The position numbers and the translations under genes were made by a program. Shown here piece by piece: positions 37,424-47,046 of a stretch of 64,000 bases of DNA (the stretch's first letter is position 1; each line of letters opens with the position of its first letter). Under the pieces are notes generated by a model that was given only the letters and a program-made list of their open reading frames with translations, was not told where the DNA came from and did no database searches. The stretch is from Neobacillus sp. PS3-34 (GTDB lineage Bacteria > Bacillota > Bacilli > Bacillales > Cytobacillaceae): positions 310,001 to 374,000 of the forward strand of contig NZ_CP133267.1 in the NCBI RefSeq assembly GCF_030915465.1, read 5' to 3'.

Positions 37424-38610
37424 TTACTCTTCTTCACTATTTTCAAATGTACCGACTACTATCGGATTGCCTGCTTCAACCATTTTTCTGCCCTTTGCAA
37501 AAACAGTATCGATTGAAAGGGTTTCCGGATCAACAATCACTATGTCAGCGTCCCTTCCTACCTCTATATAGCCCTTTTTCTTAAAGGATAATATGTCCGC
37601 CGGATTGGAGGTGATGACTCTTAATGCCATGTCAATCGGTACTCCCTCTTCCAGGATTGCGTCCCTGACCTCTTCAAACAGGTATTTAGGCCTTCCTATT
37701 TTCAAGCCTGTTTTATTCCCTTTTTCGTCAAAGGTTGGGAGCGATATTTGGCCATCTGAAGTAAAGGTAAGATGGTCAATCGGCAGTCCTTCATCCAAAT
37801 ATTCCTTTAATCCTTTTGAGCATTTGATTTCTGTTAGTGACAATGATTTTTTGTCCGAGCTTGTTGTAAAGTCGATGTTTCCCCCTTTCTCACAAAGTTT
37901 TTGCCTGCTTCAAATAATTCACGATTCCGATTGATGTGTGTTACCTGAAAGACTGAGATGGGGACATTTGTTTTCTCAACGACCTCTTCAAGCAAAGACA
38001 ATTTGTCAGGGCCGATTCCAACATGAATGTTCAATATGCCGCTCTTCCCGTTCATTTTCCCTGCCGTCTTGGCAGCAGACGCTATTTTCGCAATATCTTC
38101 AACTGTGGGTTGTGAAGAGCGTTCATCTGCAATCGCAATCTCGCCAACTCCAACTATTTTTTCTACTAAAATAATATCATCCTCTATTTTTCCGGTAAGA
38201 GTATCTACTGGTACGTGGTAGGAACCTGTATGTGCGAAGGCGGTAATCCCCTCTTCCTCTAGAGAGTATACCTTGCCGAGCAGGCTGGCCATTGACCTGG
38301 TTGTAGAATCATCACCGATGACACCAACAACCGTAGTAATTCCAAACTTAGTTAAATCGGTAAGCTTAACTTCCGGTGTTCTCGTGCTAAAGCCCGCCTC
38401 GCCTCCTGCGCCCATAATATGTATATGTGAATCGATAAAGCCTGGAAATATATATTTTCCTTCTGCATCTATCATTTCGATTTCGACAAAGTGTTCAGGA
38501 ACAGGAATTTCATCTCTGATATAGCCTATTTGGTCTCTTACAATTAAAATATCCTTCTTTCCCAAAAAATCTGGTGAGTAAATGGTTCCATTTTTAATTA
38601 ATGTCAGCAT
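37424..38610 (-). CDS. iadA: Beta-aspartyl (isoaspartyl) dipeptidase (one frameshift as read)
   Basis: A metal-dependent amidohydrolase that cleaves isoaspartyl dipeptides from damaged proteins. Visible: FPGFIDSHIHIMGAGGEAGF (metal HxH), HTGSYHVPVDTLTG, ILNIHVGIG, VTHINRNRELFEAG, and FTSDGQISLP with the catalytic Asp region. The frame breaks in a G5 run (coding strand; 37881-37885). One more G gives KGGNIDFTTSSDKKSL and a 395-residue protein of normal length. ATG 38610, with GGGGGATATAC upstream. Confidence 0.87.
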
Positions 38611-38783
38611 GTATATCCCCCAGCAAGTTATTTACAGCTATTTCTACCCCCTTGGTTTTCTATTTAATCTTATAAATGAAAGATGTTTTAATAAATGTCC
38701 TCTGTTTCATTCCAGATAATTTCCAGTTTATAGTTTTTGTGAGGGGATATAGTTTACTATCATTCTTCAGGAGGTCGTTACCT

Positions 38784-39134
38784 ATGAATCCAGGAAAAGC
38801 TATTGGAAATAAAGCGATGATCTTGCTTCCGGTAATGTGGATTTTACTGATATTTATTTTTAATGTTTCGTTTACAGATTCATCTGTTATCGGACTGATT
38901 CTCTTAATCCTGGGTTATTTTACTGGAGATTTACTTTTACTTCCCAAAATAGGGAATGCAGTTTCTACAATGGGAGATTTTTTCTTTTCATTCATTATTA
39001 TTTGGGCTTTCTTGAAAATTCTTGGATATAATGAAGCATTTGTTCCTTCCCTTATTACATCCCTTGCAGTAGCGGCAGGTGAATGGTTTTATCACAAATG
39101 GCTCGTTAAACACCGAATTTCCAGTGAAGCTTAA
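38784..39134 (+). CDS. DUF2512-type small membrane protein, YndM-like
   Basis: 116 residues, four hydrophobic helices, ending EWFYHKWLVKHRISSEA. It resembles B. subtilis YndM-type DUF2512 proteins of unknown function, some of them linked to sporulation. ATG 38784 follows CAGGAGGTC with 7 nt spacing. Preceding in-frame codons lack a site. Confidence 0.75.
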   Translation: MNPGKAIGNKAMILLPVMWILLIFIFNVSFTDSSVIGLILLILGYFTGDLLLLPKIGNAVSTMGDFFFSFIIIWAFLKILGYNEAFVPSLITSLAVAAGEWFYHKWLVKHRISSEA

Positions 39135-39151
39135 TACAAAGTAGTAGATGA

Positions 39152-39181
39152 CAGGGTGATGCCTTATTGTCATCCTTTTTT
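39152..39181 (+). terminator. Terminator of the DUF2512 gene
   Basis: GGGTGATG pairs with TCATCC across an 8-nt loop, then T7. Confidence 0.7.
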
Positions 39182-39289
39182 TGTTCCTTAATAATATTCG
39201 CCATTCTTAATTTTGTTTAAAGAGATGCTTTTTAGGATAGTAAATAAGTCATAGACCTATGAAGGGTTTAGAAGGAAAGAGGGAAGCGA

Positions 39290-40359
39290 ATGTGGATTAA
39301 TAAACCGTTTTTTAAATACGCTGCAGGAACATTGTTCATCTTAGCTATTATATTCATGCTTGGAAAAATTGATTATTTTCTTTGGCCGTTTCAAAAGTTA
39401 ATCGCCACCATATTTTTCCCAATCATCATATCCGGACTTTTCTATTATATTATGAGCCTTTTGTTCGTTTTTTCGCCAAATATGTAAACAAGAATATCAG
39501 CATATTAATTGTTTTTACCTTGTTTTTTGGGTTAGGATACCTCTTTTTCTATGTTGCTGGCGCACCAGTTGCAAGCCAGATTGCCAATTTATCGGACCAA
39601 TTTCCCGATAAGGTAGAAAAAATTTCGGACGAGTCCAAAAAAATGGTTGGCGGAACGAATTTTGGCAATGTTTCAATTGATAAAATTGAAAAGAAGGCAC
39701 ATGCCTATACACAATCACTATTTCATCTTGTCGAGAATAACGTTATGAACATCCTTACCATTATTACCAGCATTGCAAGCGTTCTGGTAATTGTTCCTTT
39801 CGTTGTCTTTTATTTTTTAAGAGATGATGAAAAGCTGAGACCCCGCCTGTTAAAGCATTTACCAGAGGACCATGTTATGGAAGGAAATCGGATATTGCTT
39901 GATATCGATAAAACGTTGTCAACCTATATTGTCGGACAGCTGATCATCGCCTTGACGGATGGGATTTTCCTTTACATCGGCTTCCTGATTATCGGCGTAG
40001 ACAACGGCCTCTTGCTTGCTATTTTTGCCATGATGATGACGGTAGTTCCTTTTATCGGCCCTGTCATCGGAATTGTCCCGGCCGTAATGGTCGCACTTTT
40101 ACAAAGCCCGGCTATGGCATTTAAAGTAGTGCTTGTGGCGCTAGTCGCACAGCAGCTCGATGGGAATCTAGTCACTCCGAGAGTGATGGGAAAGCGGCTT
40201 GATCTGCATCCCCTTACCGTCATTTTTATCCTATTAATTGCTGGTGCGATCTATGGGTTTATCGGAATTTTGATCGCGATTCCTCTTTACTCTGTTGTAA
40301 AGGTAACATTAAATAATGTGATTAAGTTCTATAAATTAAGAACCATTGAAAATGCATAA
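39290..40359 (+). CDS. AI-2E family transporter-like protein (one frameshift as read)
   Basis: About 356 residues, seven or eight helices with a large central loop. One base restored at GAGCC (39455-39458) gives YYIMRPFVRFFAKYVNKN. The C-terminal family core is LDIDKTLSTYIVGQLIIA, FIGPVIGIVPAVMVALL, DGNLVTPRVMGKRLDLHPL and IAIPLYSVVKV. Despite the family name, many members (YueF, YdbI) have unknown or Na+/H+-related roles. Confidence 0.87.
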
Positions 40360-40366
40360 ATAATCG

Positions 40367-40405
40367 AAAAAAAGGTGCACTGATTTTGCCAGTGCACCTT
40401 TTTTC
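40367..40405. terminator. Bidirectional terminator between the AI-2E gene and selB
   Basis: AGGTGCACTG pairs perfectly with CAGTGCACCT around 7 nt. An A-run on the left and T6 on the right. Confidence 0.9.
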
Positions 40406-40410
40406 TACTT

Positions 40411-42304
40411 CTATTTTATTTGCCATACTCTTTTATTTTCAACTCGTTTTGTCAATCCGTTTGCATCGAGGCGTTCTAGAAACGGAATCATATATTTGCG
40501 GGACAAGTCCAGGACATCCTTGGCATTACCCACTTCAAACTCTACACCCGTCTGGCTGCGGAGTTTTTCTACTGCGTTTTTGAAAACCTCACCATGATAC
40601 GCGAATTGGTCATCCAGCGGCACAATCAGTTCCTGCTCTTCGAGGAACCTTTTTAAATCGATTGTTAGATTGTCGGGGATTCCTGCACTCGAAAAATAAT
40701 CCTGAAGATATCTGACCTTCAGTCCATCCTTCTTCAGCTCTTCTACAAGGTTTTCAGAACGCTTTTTCCAGCTGTTTGGCACATGTGGGACAAACTCCCC
40801 AAGTGAAACAAATTGTCCCTTCCTGGAAAAAACCTTATTTGCTATCCCATTTTCAATCACGTATTCAATCAGCGTTTTCGGGAACCTTTTCTGCAGGCTG
40901 CAATAGTTCCGCTTTGTTCATTCCTTGTTTCATTGAATTAGCAGTATGGTATTCCTGCAGGCGGTCATAGACATCCTCTTCAATAGAATGGATTAAGGAT
41001 CGTAATGTGTATTCCTTTCCATTGAATAAAACAAAATCGTCAGCTTCAAGATGTACTTTTAAGGTTTCCTCATCCAAGGAGGTCCTTGTGATCAGCTCTG
41101 TCAGCGGAAGGCTTTTTGCTTCGTACAAGGCTGCAATCATCCGTTCCTTTGCAGATCCCACTTTCTTCTTTTCCAGCTCTTCGATGGTCCCTAAGCCAAA
41201 TCTGTACTTATTTCCCCGTGGATCAATCACCCAGCCGCCGCCAATTGTTTCCTGAGGGCTTGGTCTTCTAAGAATAAAGCGGTCGCCGCGTTTGGTCAGA
41301 ATTTCCTCCTCAAGCCGTAGCTGGCAAAGAATCTCACCGTTTTCTTCCTTAAGCTCATTGCGGTCAAAAAAGACAATTCTTCCCATCACCTCGGCTGTTC
41401 CGAGATGCAGCTTTATCGGCATTCTCTGTTTCACCATATAGTCTAGGTCCTCGACAACACGTATGGCTACATCTACCGTTTTCGTAACGATAAAATGCTC
41501 AGATGAAACGAGGACATCACCCCGTTCAAGCTCATCCCTTGAAACACCCGAAAGATTGATGGCAGTCCGCTGTCCTGCATAAGCTTTCTGTGCCGGTTTA
41601 TGGTGGACCTGGAGCTGACGGGCACGCACCTCGACACCTCGTGGCATGATTTTTAAAGTCTGACCTTCTTCAACTGTTCCTTCATAAACAGTACCACGCA
41701 CTACCGTTCCTTGTCCCTTCACGGTAAAAACCTGGTCAATCGGCAGACGGAAGGCACCTTTGGCATCTCGCATTTCCTGTTCCTTTAAAGTGTTGATAAT
41801 TAAGCTCCTGAGCTCTTCAATACCTTTTTTTGAAATGCTGTCCACCAGGACAAAAGGTGCCTCTGCAAACACCGTTCCATCCAGCTCTCCCAATATATCA
41901 TCCTTCACTAATTCAATGAATTCTTCTTCTACCCTATCCTTCTTGGTAATGGCAACAATTCCGTTTTTAATGCCAAGGAACCCCAGGATATCAAGATGCT
42001 CTCTCGTTTGTGGCATAACACCCTCATCCGCTGCGACGACAAGAATCACAAGATCAATCCCCGCCACGCCTGCGATCATTTGCCTGATAAAGCGTTCGTG
42101 TCCAGGTACATCAATAACAGATATTTGAAGCTCATTATCTTCATATAATGGTGCAAAACCGAGCTCGATCGAGATTTGCCGTTCCTTTTCTTCCTTTAGA
42201 CGGTCGGTGTCGACATTGGTCAATGCTTTTGTAAGCGATGTTTTACCATGGTCTATATGGCCGACCATTCCAATCGTAAAATAACGTTTTTCCAAGTTTG
42301 CCAC
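40411..42304 (-). CDS. selB: Selenocysteine-specific elongation factor (one frameshift as read)
   Basis: Delivers Sec-tRNA to UGA codons carrying a SECIS element. GTPase motifs: [30 protein letters not shown] and ITKKDRV. Domains 2-3 follow ([19 protein letters not shown]), then the C-terminal winged-helix SECIS-binding region. The frame breaks at 40887-40890, where one A too many sits in GAAAAGG. Removing it reads [16 protein letters not shown] into the last winged helices, 630 residues in total. No selA, selD or tRNA-Sec gene is seen in this window. A pantothenate kinase gene lies upstream in the same direction. Confidence 0.93.
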
Positions 42305-42364
42305 CTGCTTTTATGTTTCTTCTCTAACTTTAGCTTTTAGTAATAGTTTGTACAAGACCATTTC

Positions 42365-43171
42365 CTAAAGGGTAAACATGGCACCATATGCACCACTATA
42401 TTCACCTTTATCAAGAAAAACGGGTGAAAGTCCCAGCATTTTCGTGTAGGTATCAAGAGATGTTTTAAGAGAGGGATTCCCGTTGATGGTACTACCAATG
42501 TAGACAATTTCCTTAACATGATGGATAGCCGCTGATTGTAAGCTTAGCAAAACGATGGTTTCTGCGAGCATATTTGTAAGAGAGGCCATTCTATCCGCTA
42601 ATGAGGGATCGGATTGGCTTCCCTTTGCAAAATTGGCCGCAGTAAGGCTGCCATCAATTGGCGATTCCTCTGATTGGTAAATATCCTTCACAAGCAAATC
42701 TACCTTTCCTTTTTCTCCTTCAGAAACAAGCTTTGTCAACTGACTGAATTCCTTTTCACCTGTTAGAAGGTCACCGAGGCCCATGAACGCTCCACCACCA
42801 AGCCCGCTGCCAAGAATTCTTTCATATTTATTCTCGCCAACCAAATGCCACGACGTGCCTGTTCCGATATTAACAAGCAGGAAAGCGGCTCCAGCCTGAA
42901 TACCCTCTTCCTTTAATAAGAAACTGGCTCCCTCGCAGGTAACATCAAACTCGGGACAAACAACAGCATCCTTAAAAAATTGCTTTTGAATAGAATGGGC
43001 TTTTCCGCCAGTCAGAGCAACTTTAGCGGATGGAGCCGCCATTTTAATCCAGTTTATCGCAGATTGCAGATCTGAAATTGGATACTTTTTAAAATGATTT
43101 TTTCCTTTTTCTTCAAAAGCAATTTTAATTAATGTACCGCCAGCATCAATTCCAATCTTCTGGTAAGCCAT
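42365..43171 (-). CDS. coaW: Type II pantothenate kinase
   Basis: First step of coenzyme A synthesis (pantothenate phosphorylation). A 268-residue ASKHA-fold kinase of the staphylococcal CoaW type: KIGIDAGGTLIKIAFEE (phosphate 1), LLVNIGTGTSWHLVG (phosphate 2), RILGSGLGGGAFMGLGDLL, and EIVYIGSTINGNP. ATG 43171 follows AAGGAGAAGGAAAAC. It is 60 nt upstream of selB and may be co-transcribed, with no known functional link. Confidence 0.9.
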   Translation of the reverse strand: MAYQKIGIDAGGTLIKIAFEEKGKNHFKKYPISDLQSAINWIKMAAPSAKVALTGGKAHSIQKQFFKDAVVCPEFDVTCEGASFLLKEEGIQAGAAFLLVNIGTGTSWHLVGENKYERILGSGLGGGAFMGLGDLLTGEKEFSQLTKLVSEGEKGKVDLLVKDIYQSEESPIDGSLTAANFAKGSQSDPSLADRMASLTNMLAETIVLLSLQSAAIHHVKEIVYIGSTINGNPSLKTSLDTYTKMLGLSPVFLDKGEYSGAYGAMFTL

Positions 43172-43198
43172 GTTTTCCTTCTCCTTTCTTTACTGCTT

Positions 43199-43582
43199 TT
43201 AAGGAGCAACGAGCTCCACCTTAATCCTATCTGGATCCTCAAAATAGAGAGCATAATGTCCCACGCCTCCGGCATGTGGATGGGTTTCAGAGTAAAGGAT
43301 CGTAATCCCCTTTTCTTTCATTTCCTCAGACAGCTCGTCAACCTGTTCCTTTGAGCCTGCCTGAAAAGCTAAATGATTCAGGCCAATGCGTTTTCTGTGA
43401 TAACCGGCCTCAAGATAATCAGCTTCAGCTTGGACGAAAACAAGATAGGTGTCCTTTAGCCTCCAGCTGATCCCTTTATCCCACTTTTGATAGATTTTAT
43501 AATTCAATTTCGACAGAAACCAACCCCAAAATTCCGTTGACCTTTCGAGATCAGACACATAAATTTCTATATGATGAAGCAT
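43199..43582 (-). CDS. Glyoxalase/VOC superfamily protein
   Basis: 127 residues: LHHIEIYVSDLERSTEFWGWFL with the first His ligand, GLNHLAFQAGSKEQVDELS with the second, and HYALYFEDPDRIKVELVAP with the Glu. Probably a small dioxygenase, glyoxalase or resistance-like protein with unknown substrate. ATG 43582 follows AGGTGAAAAAC. 27 nt before coaW, so it may head the coaW-selB transcript. Confidence 0.8.
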   Translation of the reverse strand: MLHHIEIYVSDLERSTEFWGWFLSKLNYKIYQKWDKGISWRLKDTYLVFVQAEADYLEAGYHRKRIGLNHLAFQAGSKEQVDELSEEMKEKGITILYSETHPHAGGVGHYALYFEDPDRIKVELVAP

Positions 43583-43781
43583 GTTTTTCACCTATTTCTT
43601 TCATTATTTATGTATTATACCATCAACGCGAATTTTCCTTCTTAGTACAGTCTTTTTTCGCCAATGGTTGCAACTTCATTTTTCAGGGAAGAACAATAAC
43701 AGGTATCAAATGAGGATAACCTTAATTTACATGATTAAAATATAATTTTCTGTAATTTCTACCTATTTTCGCATAAATTAG

Positions 43782-43838
43782 TTCACAAAACGTTAATTAT
43801 GAAATATAATGCTTTTATAAAGTTGCGCTAAGGCAAAA
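43782..43838 (+). promoter_or_regulatory. mntH promoter and possible MntR-type operator
   Basis: -35 TTCACA (43782-43787), 17-nt spacer and -10 TATAAT (43805-43810). The partial palindrome TTGCGCTAAGGCAA within 43821-43838 lies just downstream of the predicted start, where a repressor would block. The likeness to MntR boxes is by eye only. Confidence 0.5.
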
Positions 43839-43850
43839 AATATTGATAGA

Positions 43851-43928
43851 GTAAATAATTAAGCGTACAAGCAAAAATAGATAGAGAAAGTAAATAATTA
43901 AGCATACAAGCAAAAATAGATAGAGAAA
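43851..43928 (+). repeat. 39-bp tandem duplication in the mntH leader
   Basis: Two copies of a 39-bp segment (43851-43889 and 43890-43928) differ at one base (AAGCGTAC versus AAGCATAC). Each ends in GATAGAGAAA, and the second leads into the mntH ribosome-binding site. Confidence 0.9.
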
Positions 43929-43940
43929 GGAAGAACGCAA

Positions 43941-45244
43941 ATGGGCCAATCAAATTCTGCAGCGATTAAACGCACACAAACAGCTTCAGACAAAACGGCT
44001 GCTGCGGCTAGGGACGCGATTAATGGAAAAATAACTGGCTTTAAGGCACTATTGCCTTTTCTAGGACCAGCGTTTATTGCCTCCATTGCATACGTAGATC
44101 CCGGCAATTTTGCCACCAATATTCAAAGCGGAGCCAAATTTGGGTATAAAATGCTATGGGTAATCGTATTAGCCAATTTAATGGCGATGCTCCTGCAAAA
44201 CATGTCCGCAAAGCTTGGCATTGCCACCGGGAAAAGCCTTCCGGAGATTTGCCGGGATAATATGCCAAAATGGCTCACCTATGTCATGTGGATCGTTTCG
44301 GAACTCGCTGCGATGGCAACCGATATAGCCGAATTTTTGGGAGCCACACTGGCTTTAAACTTACTCTTTGGGATCCCGATGATTTACGCGACGATTTTAA
44401 CCGGGATCGTAACGTATCTAATTTTAATGATGGAACGTTTTGGCTTCACGCCATGGAAAAATTCATCGCCGCCTTCGCCGCACTGATCGGCTTATGCTAT
44501 CTTGCAGAAACTGTGCTTTCAAAGCCTAATTTTTCACAAATTGCCTACCATAGCGTGGTGCCTTGGATAGGGAACAGCGAAAGTATAATGCTTGCTGTCG
44601 GAGTAATCGGGGCAACGGTAATGCCTCATGCTATCTATCTGCATTCCAGCCTGACTCAGGGAAGAATCGTCCCACGCAATGATTCCGAAAAATTAAAAAT
44701 TCATAAATTTAGTTCAAAAGAAATCCTGATAGCTATGACTCTGGCCGGATTTGTCAACTTATCGATGATGTACATGGCAGCTTCCGTCTTTAACACGAGC
44801 GGTAACAGCAATGTAGGCGACCTGACTACTGCCTATCACACGTTAACACCGCTGCTCGGTTCAGCAGCAGCCAGCGTTTTCCTTATCTCGCTGCTCGCTT
44901 CAGGTATCTCAAGTTCAGTCGTTGGAACAATGGCCGGACAGGTCATCATGCAGGGCTTTGTCGGGTTTACGATTCCAGTTTGGGTTCGCCGGTTGGTTAC
45001 TATGGCACCTACCTTCGTGATTGTCGCTATCGGTTTGGACCCGACCTTTACACTGGTAGTCAGTCAGGTTGTACTTAGTATCGTGCTCCCGTTCCCTGTA
45101 GTCGCATTGATTTACTTCACAAGGAAGAAGGAATTAATGGGCGTCTTAACTAACAAACGCAAAGTAACCATCCTGTCCAGTGTCTTTGCAGCTATCATCT
45201 TGAGCTTAAATATTTGGCTGATTTATCAAACCTTCTTTGGATAA
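43941..45244 (+). CDS. mntH: Nramp-family divalent metal (Mn2+) transporter (one frameshift as read)
   Basis: Proton-coupled Mn2+ uptake, 11 helices. TM1 has the metal-binding AYVDPGNFATN and TM6 has MPHAIYLHSS. LISLLASGISSSVVGTMAGQVIMQGF is the TM10 signature. The frame breaks at ACGCCATG (44449-44455). One C restored gives GFTPMEKFIAAFAAL and 434 residues, the usual size. ATG 43941 follows GAAAGGAAG. A 5' leader with a 39-bp duplication and a possible MntR site precedes it. Confidence 0.92.
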
Positions 45245-45251
45245 AAGAGGC

Positions 45252-45280
45252 ACACCCATTCGGAATGGGTGTTTTTTTTT
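45252..45280 (+). terminator. Terminator of mntH
   Basis: ACACCCATT and AATGGGTGT pair around CGG, followed by T9. Confidence 0.92.
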
Positions 45281-45351
45281 GACTTATAAGGGCAACTACG
45301 CCTCTGTCTTCGCCCTTAGGGACTCGCCAATCGGGTAGTTTTCTATATAAA

Positions 45352-45850
45352 AGGCTCTTTTAGGAGGGATGTTGTTTTCGGGACAAATTCTAATATTAGA
45401 GTTTGTTCCGAAATCCTCTGATTCGGACTCGATTGCCCTTGATTTGATCAACCCTTTCCGAATAGGGTGGAAGAAACGGTCTTCATAAGAGAGGTCATGG
45501 CCAAAACCCATCAAAAAAGATACTTAAAGGAGAGATGAAGACCGAAATCCCTGCCTCTGGAGCAGAAAATGGTCTTCATAAGGGGAATGAAGACCGAAAC
45601 GCCAGTATAAGGAGAAGGAAACGGTCTTCATAAGCGAGGTCATGGCCAAAAACCCATCAAAAAAGATACCCAAAAGAGCAATGAAGACCGAAATCCTTAC
45701 CTCAATAGCAGAAAATGGTCGTCATAAGGTTGATGAAGACCGAAACGCATGTCTAATGTGGAAGAAAAGGTCATCATAAGTGAGATAAAGGCCAAAACCC
45801 CTCTGATTCGGACTCGAGTACCATTGAATACACCAATATTAATCTTGAGT
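45352..45850 (-). repeat. Array 4: diverged 52-bp hairpin units with an element end
   Basis: 45352-45450 is homologous, in reverse, to the right end of the 5140-6060 element (AGGCTCTTTT, GTTGTTTTCGGGAC, then a GATTCGGACTCGATTGCCCT unit). Then hairpins GGTCTTCAT / ATGAAGACC (45571-45595) and GGTCGTCAT / ATGAAGACC (45717-45741). Starts at 45571 and 45623, and at 45717 and 45769, are 52 nt apart. Larger 93-94 nt steps suggest a partial unit deletion copied twice. No gene in 45281-45938. Confidence 0.8.
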
Positions 45851-45938
45851 GGTATCTAAGTGAGCAATATTACAACAACGTTTACGATAATAGCCTTACA
45901 AAAAAAGAGCATCCCATTGGACACCCTTAAGTTAAATT

Positions 45939-46250
45939 TCAACCAGGCATATTTTCTTTATAAGCTGGTTCACAATAGATGCAAACTTCCTGATCATCAA
46001 TCAAATGAACATCGGCTTCATTGTATTCCACGCCGCAAAGTGAGCATGTCGTCATCTCATCCCCATCCTCGTCCAAATCATCAGGCAGTGCATCATTTAT
46101 CGTGATAGAACCTACCCAAATGCCGGTTGAATACGGCATTTCCTCTTTTAAATAGGCAGCTGCTGCATCTTCCGTTTCCCATACTCCTAAATCATACAGA
46201 AATTCGTCCCCATTTCCTGTGTTTGTCATTAAACCATATACTGATTTCAT
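45939..46250 (-). CDS. Small zinc-ribbon-like protein of unknown function
   Basis: 103 residues. An N-terminal part (YDLGVWETEDAAAAYLKEEM) is followed by an acidic linker DDLDEDGDEM and a rubredoxin-like ribbon with TCSLCGVEY and CIYCEPAY, two CxxC pairs that probably bind zinc. No enzyme motif. ATG 46250 follows GAGGGGATCACC. Its stop faces array 4. Confidence 0.68.
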   Translation of the reverse strand: MKSVYGLMTNTGNGDEFLYDLGVWETEDAAAAYLKEEMPYSTGIWVGSITINDALPDDLDEDGDEMTTCSLCGVEYNEADVHLIDDQEVCIYCEPAYKENMPG

Positions 46251-46425
46251 ATGGTGATCCCCTCTCTATGTTAAAAAGAAATGATAGTTATTATTTCTTT
46301 TTAACATAGCCCTTTTACTAAAAGTTCAAACCAACGTTGATACGGGAAGGTGAACTTCACCAAAAGAAGGAAAAATGAAACAAGTTATTGAATTTGTTTT
46401 TTAGTAAAAACGGGGAGAGAAAAAT

Positions 46426-46899
46426 ATGATTACGATTGAAAAAGCACAACAAACCGATGAACCTACCTTACATAACATCATGCAGTTTTATATTTATGAA
46501 TTCAGCCAATACATTCCTGCTATCAAACTGGAAGAAAACGGCACTTATAAGCCCTTTGATTTATCAACTTATTGGACCAGTCACTGCCATCATGCGTTTC
46601 TTTTCAAGCTTGAGGATGAGCTGATCGGCTTTGCAATGGTGGAAAGCATGCATGATGATGAGCCAAATACAATATTGGAATTTTTCATCCTGCGAAAGTT
46701 TTCCGGAAAGGGTTATGGAAGGATTGCGGCCGTAGAATTGTTCAAACGTTTTCCTGGTAAATGGCACATAACTCAAATCGAGAAAAACCATCCTGCCCAG
46801 GCCTTTTGGCGAAGCACCATCTCTAAGTATACTTCCGGAAATTATTCGGAGAGGTATGATGAAAAGAGGCGCTCCATCCAGGAGTTTATCACTCCCTAA
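46426..46899 (+). CDS. GNAT-family N-acetyltransferase
   Basis: 157 residues. LEFFILRKFSGKGYGRIAAVELF is GNAT motif A, and the C-terminal NHPAQAFWRSTISKYTSG is the family's end pattern (similar to predicted YedL/PhnO-type acetyltransferases). Substrate unknown. ATG 46426 follows GGGGAGAGAAA. Confidence 0.8.
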   Translation: MITIEKAQQTDEPTLHNIMQFYIYEFSQYIPAIKLEENGTYKPFDLSTYWTSHCHHAFLFKLEDELIGFAMVESMHDDEPNTILEFFILRKFSGKGYGRIAAVELFKRFPGKWHITQIEKNHPAQAFWRSTISKYTSGNYSERYDEKRRSIQEFITP

Positions 46900-46929
46900 T
46901 TATAAGGTGAATTTTTAACAGAAATATGG

Positions 46930-47014
46930 TATAATAGGTGTAATTATAAAAGCTAGAACTTGGAGGAGCCTGTCACCAAGGGATTATTATGTCCTTTGGT
47001 AACAGGCTTTTTTT
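46930..47014 (+). promoter_or_regulatory. Attenuator-like leader of the Na+/H+ antiporter gene
   Basis: TATAAT at 46930-46935, then about 25 nt, then a long terminator: GCCTGTCACCAAGGGA (46968-46983) pairs with TCCTTTGGTAACAGGC (46992-47007), ending in T7. CTTGG (46959-46963) can instead pair with CCAAG (46976-46980) inside the terminator's left arm, giving mutually exclusive folds. The structural gene begins 33 nt later at 47047. It may alternatively end a short RNA or readthrough from the GNAT gene. Confidence 0.55.
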
Positions 47015-47046
47015 GTGTTTTTTTAATCATGAAAGGCGGGAATACA

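Noticed and set aside
42305..42364. A tRNA-Sec gene between selB and coaW
   Set aside because: The 60-bp gap is too short and shows no cloverleaf.
45296..45514. Reverse open frame in array 4
   Set aside because: It spans repeat sequence, and no homologous protein pattern is visible.
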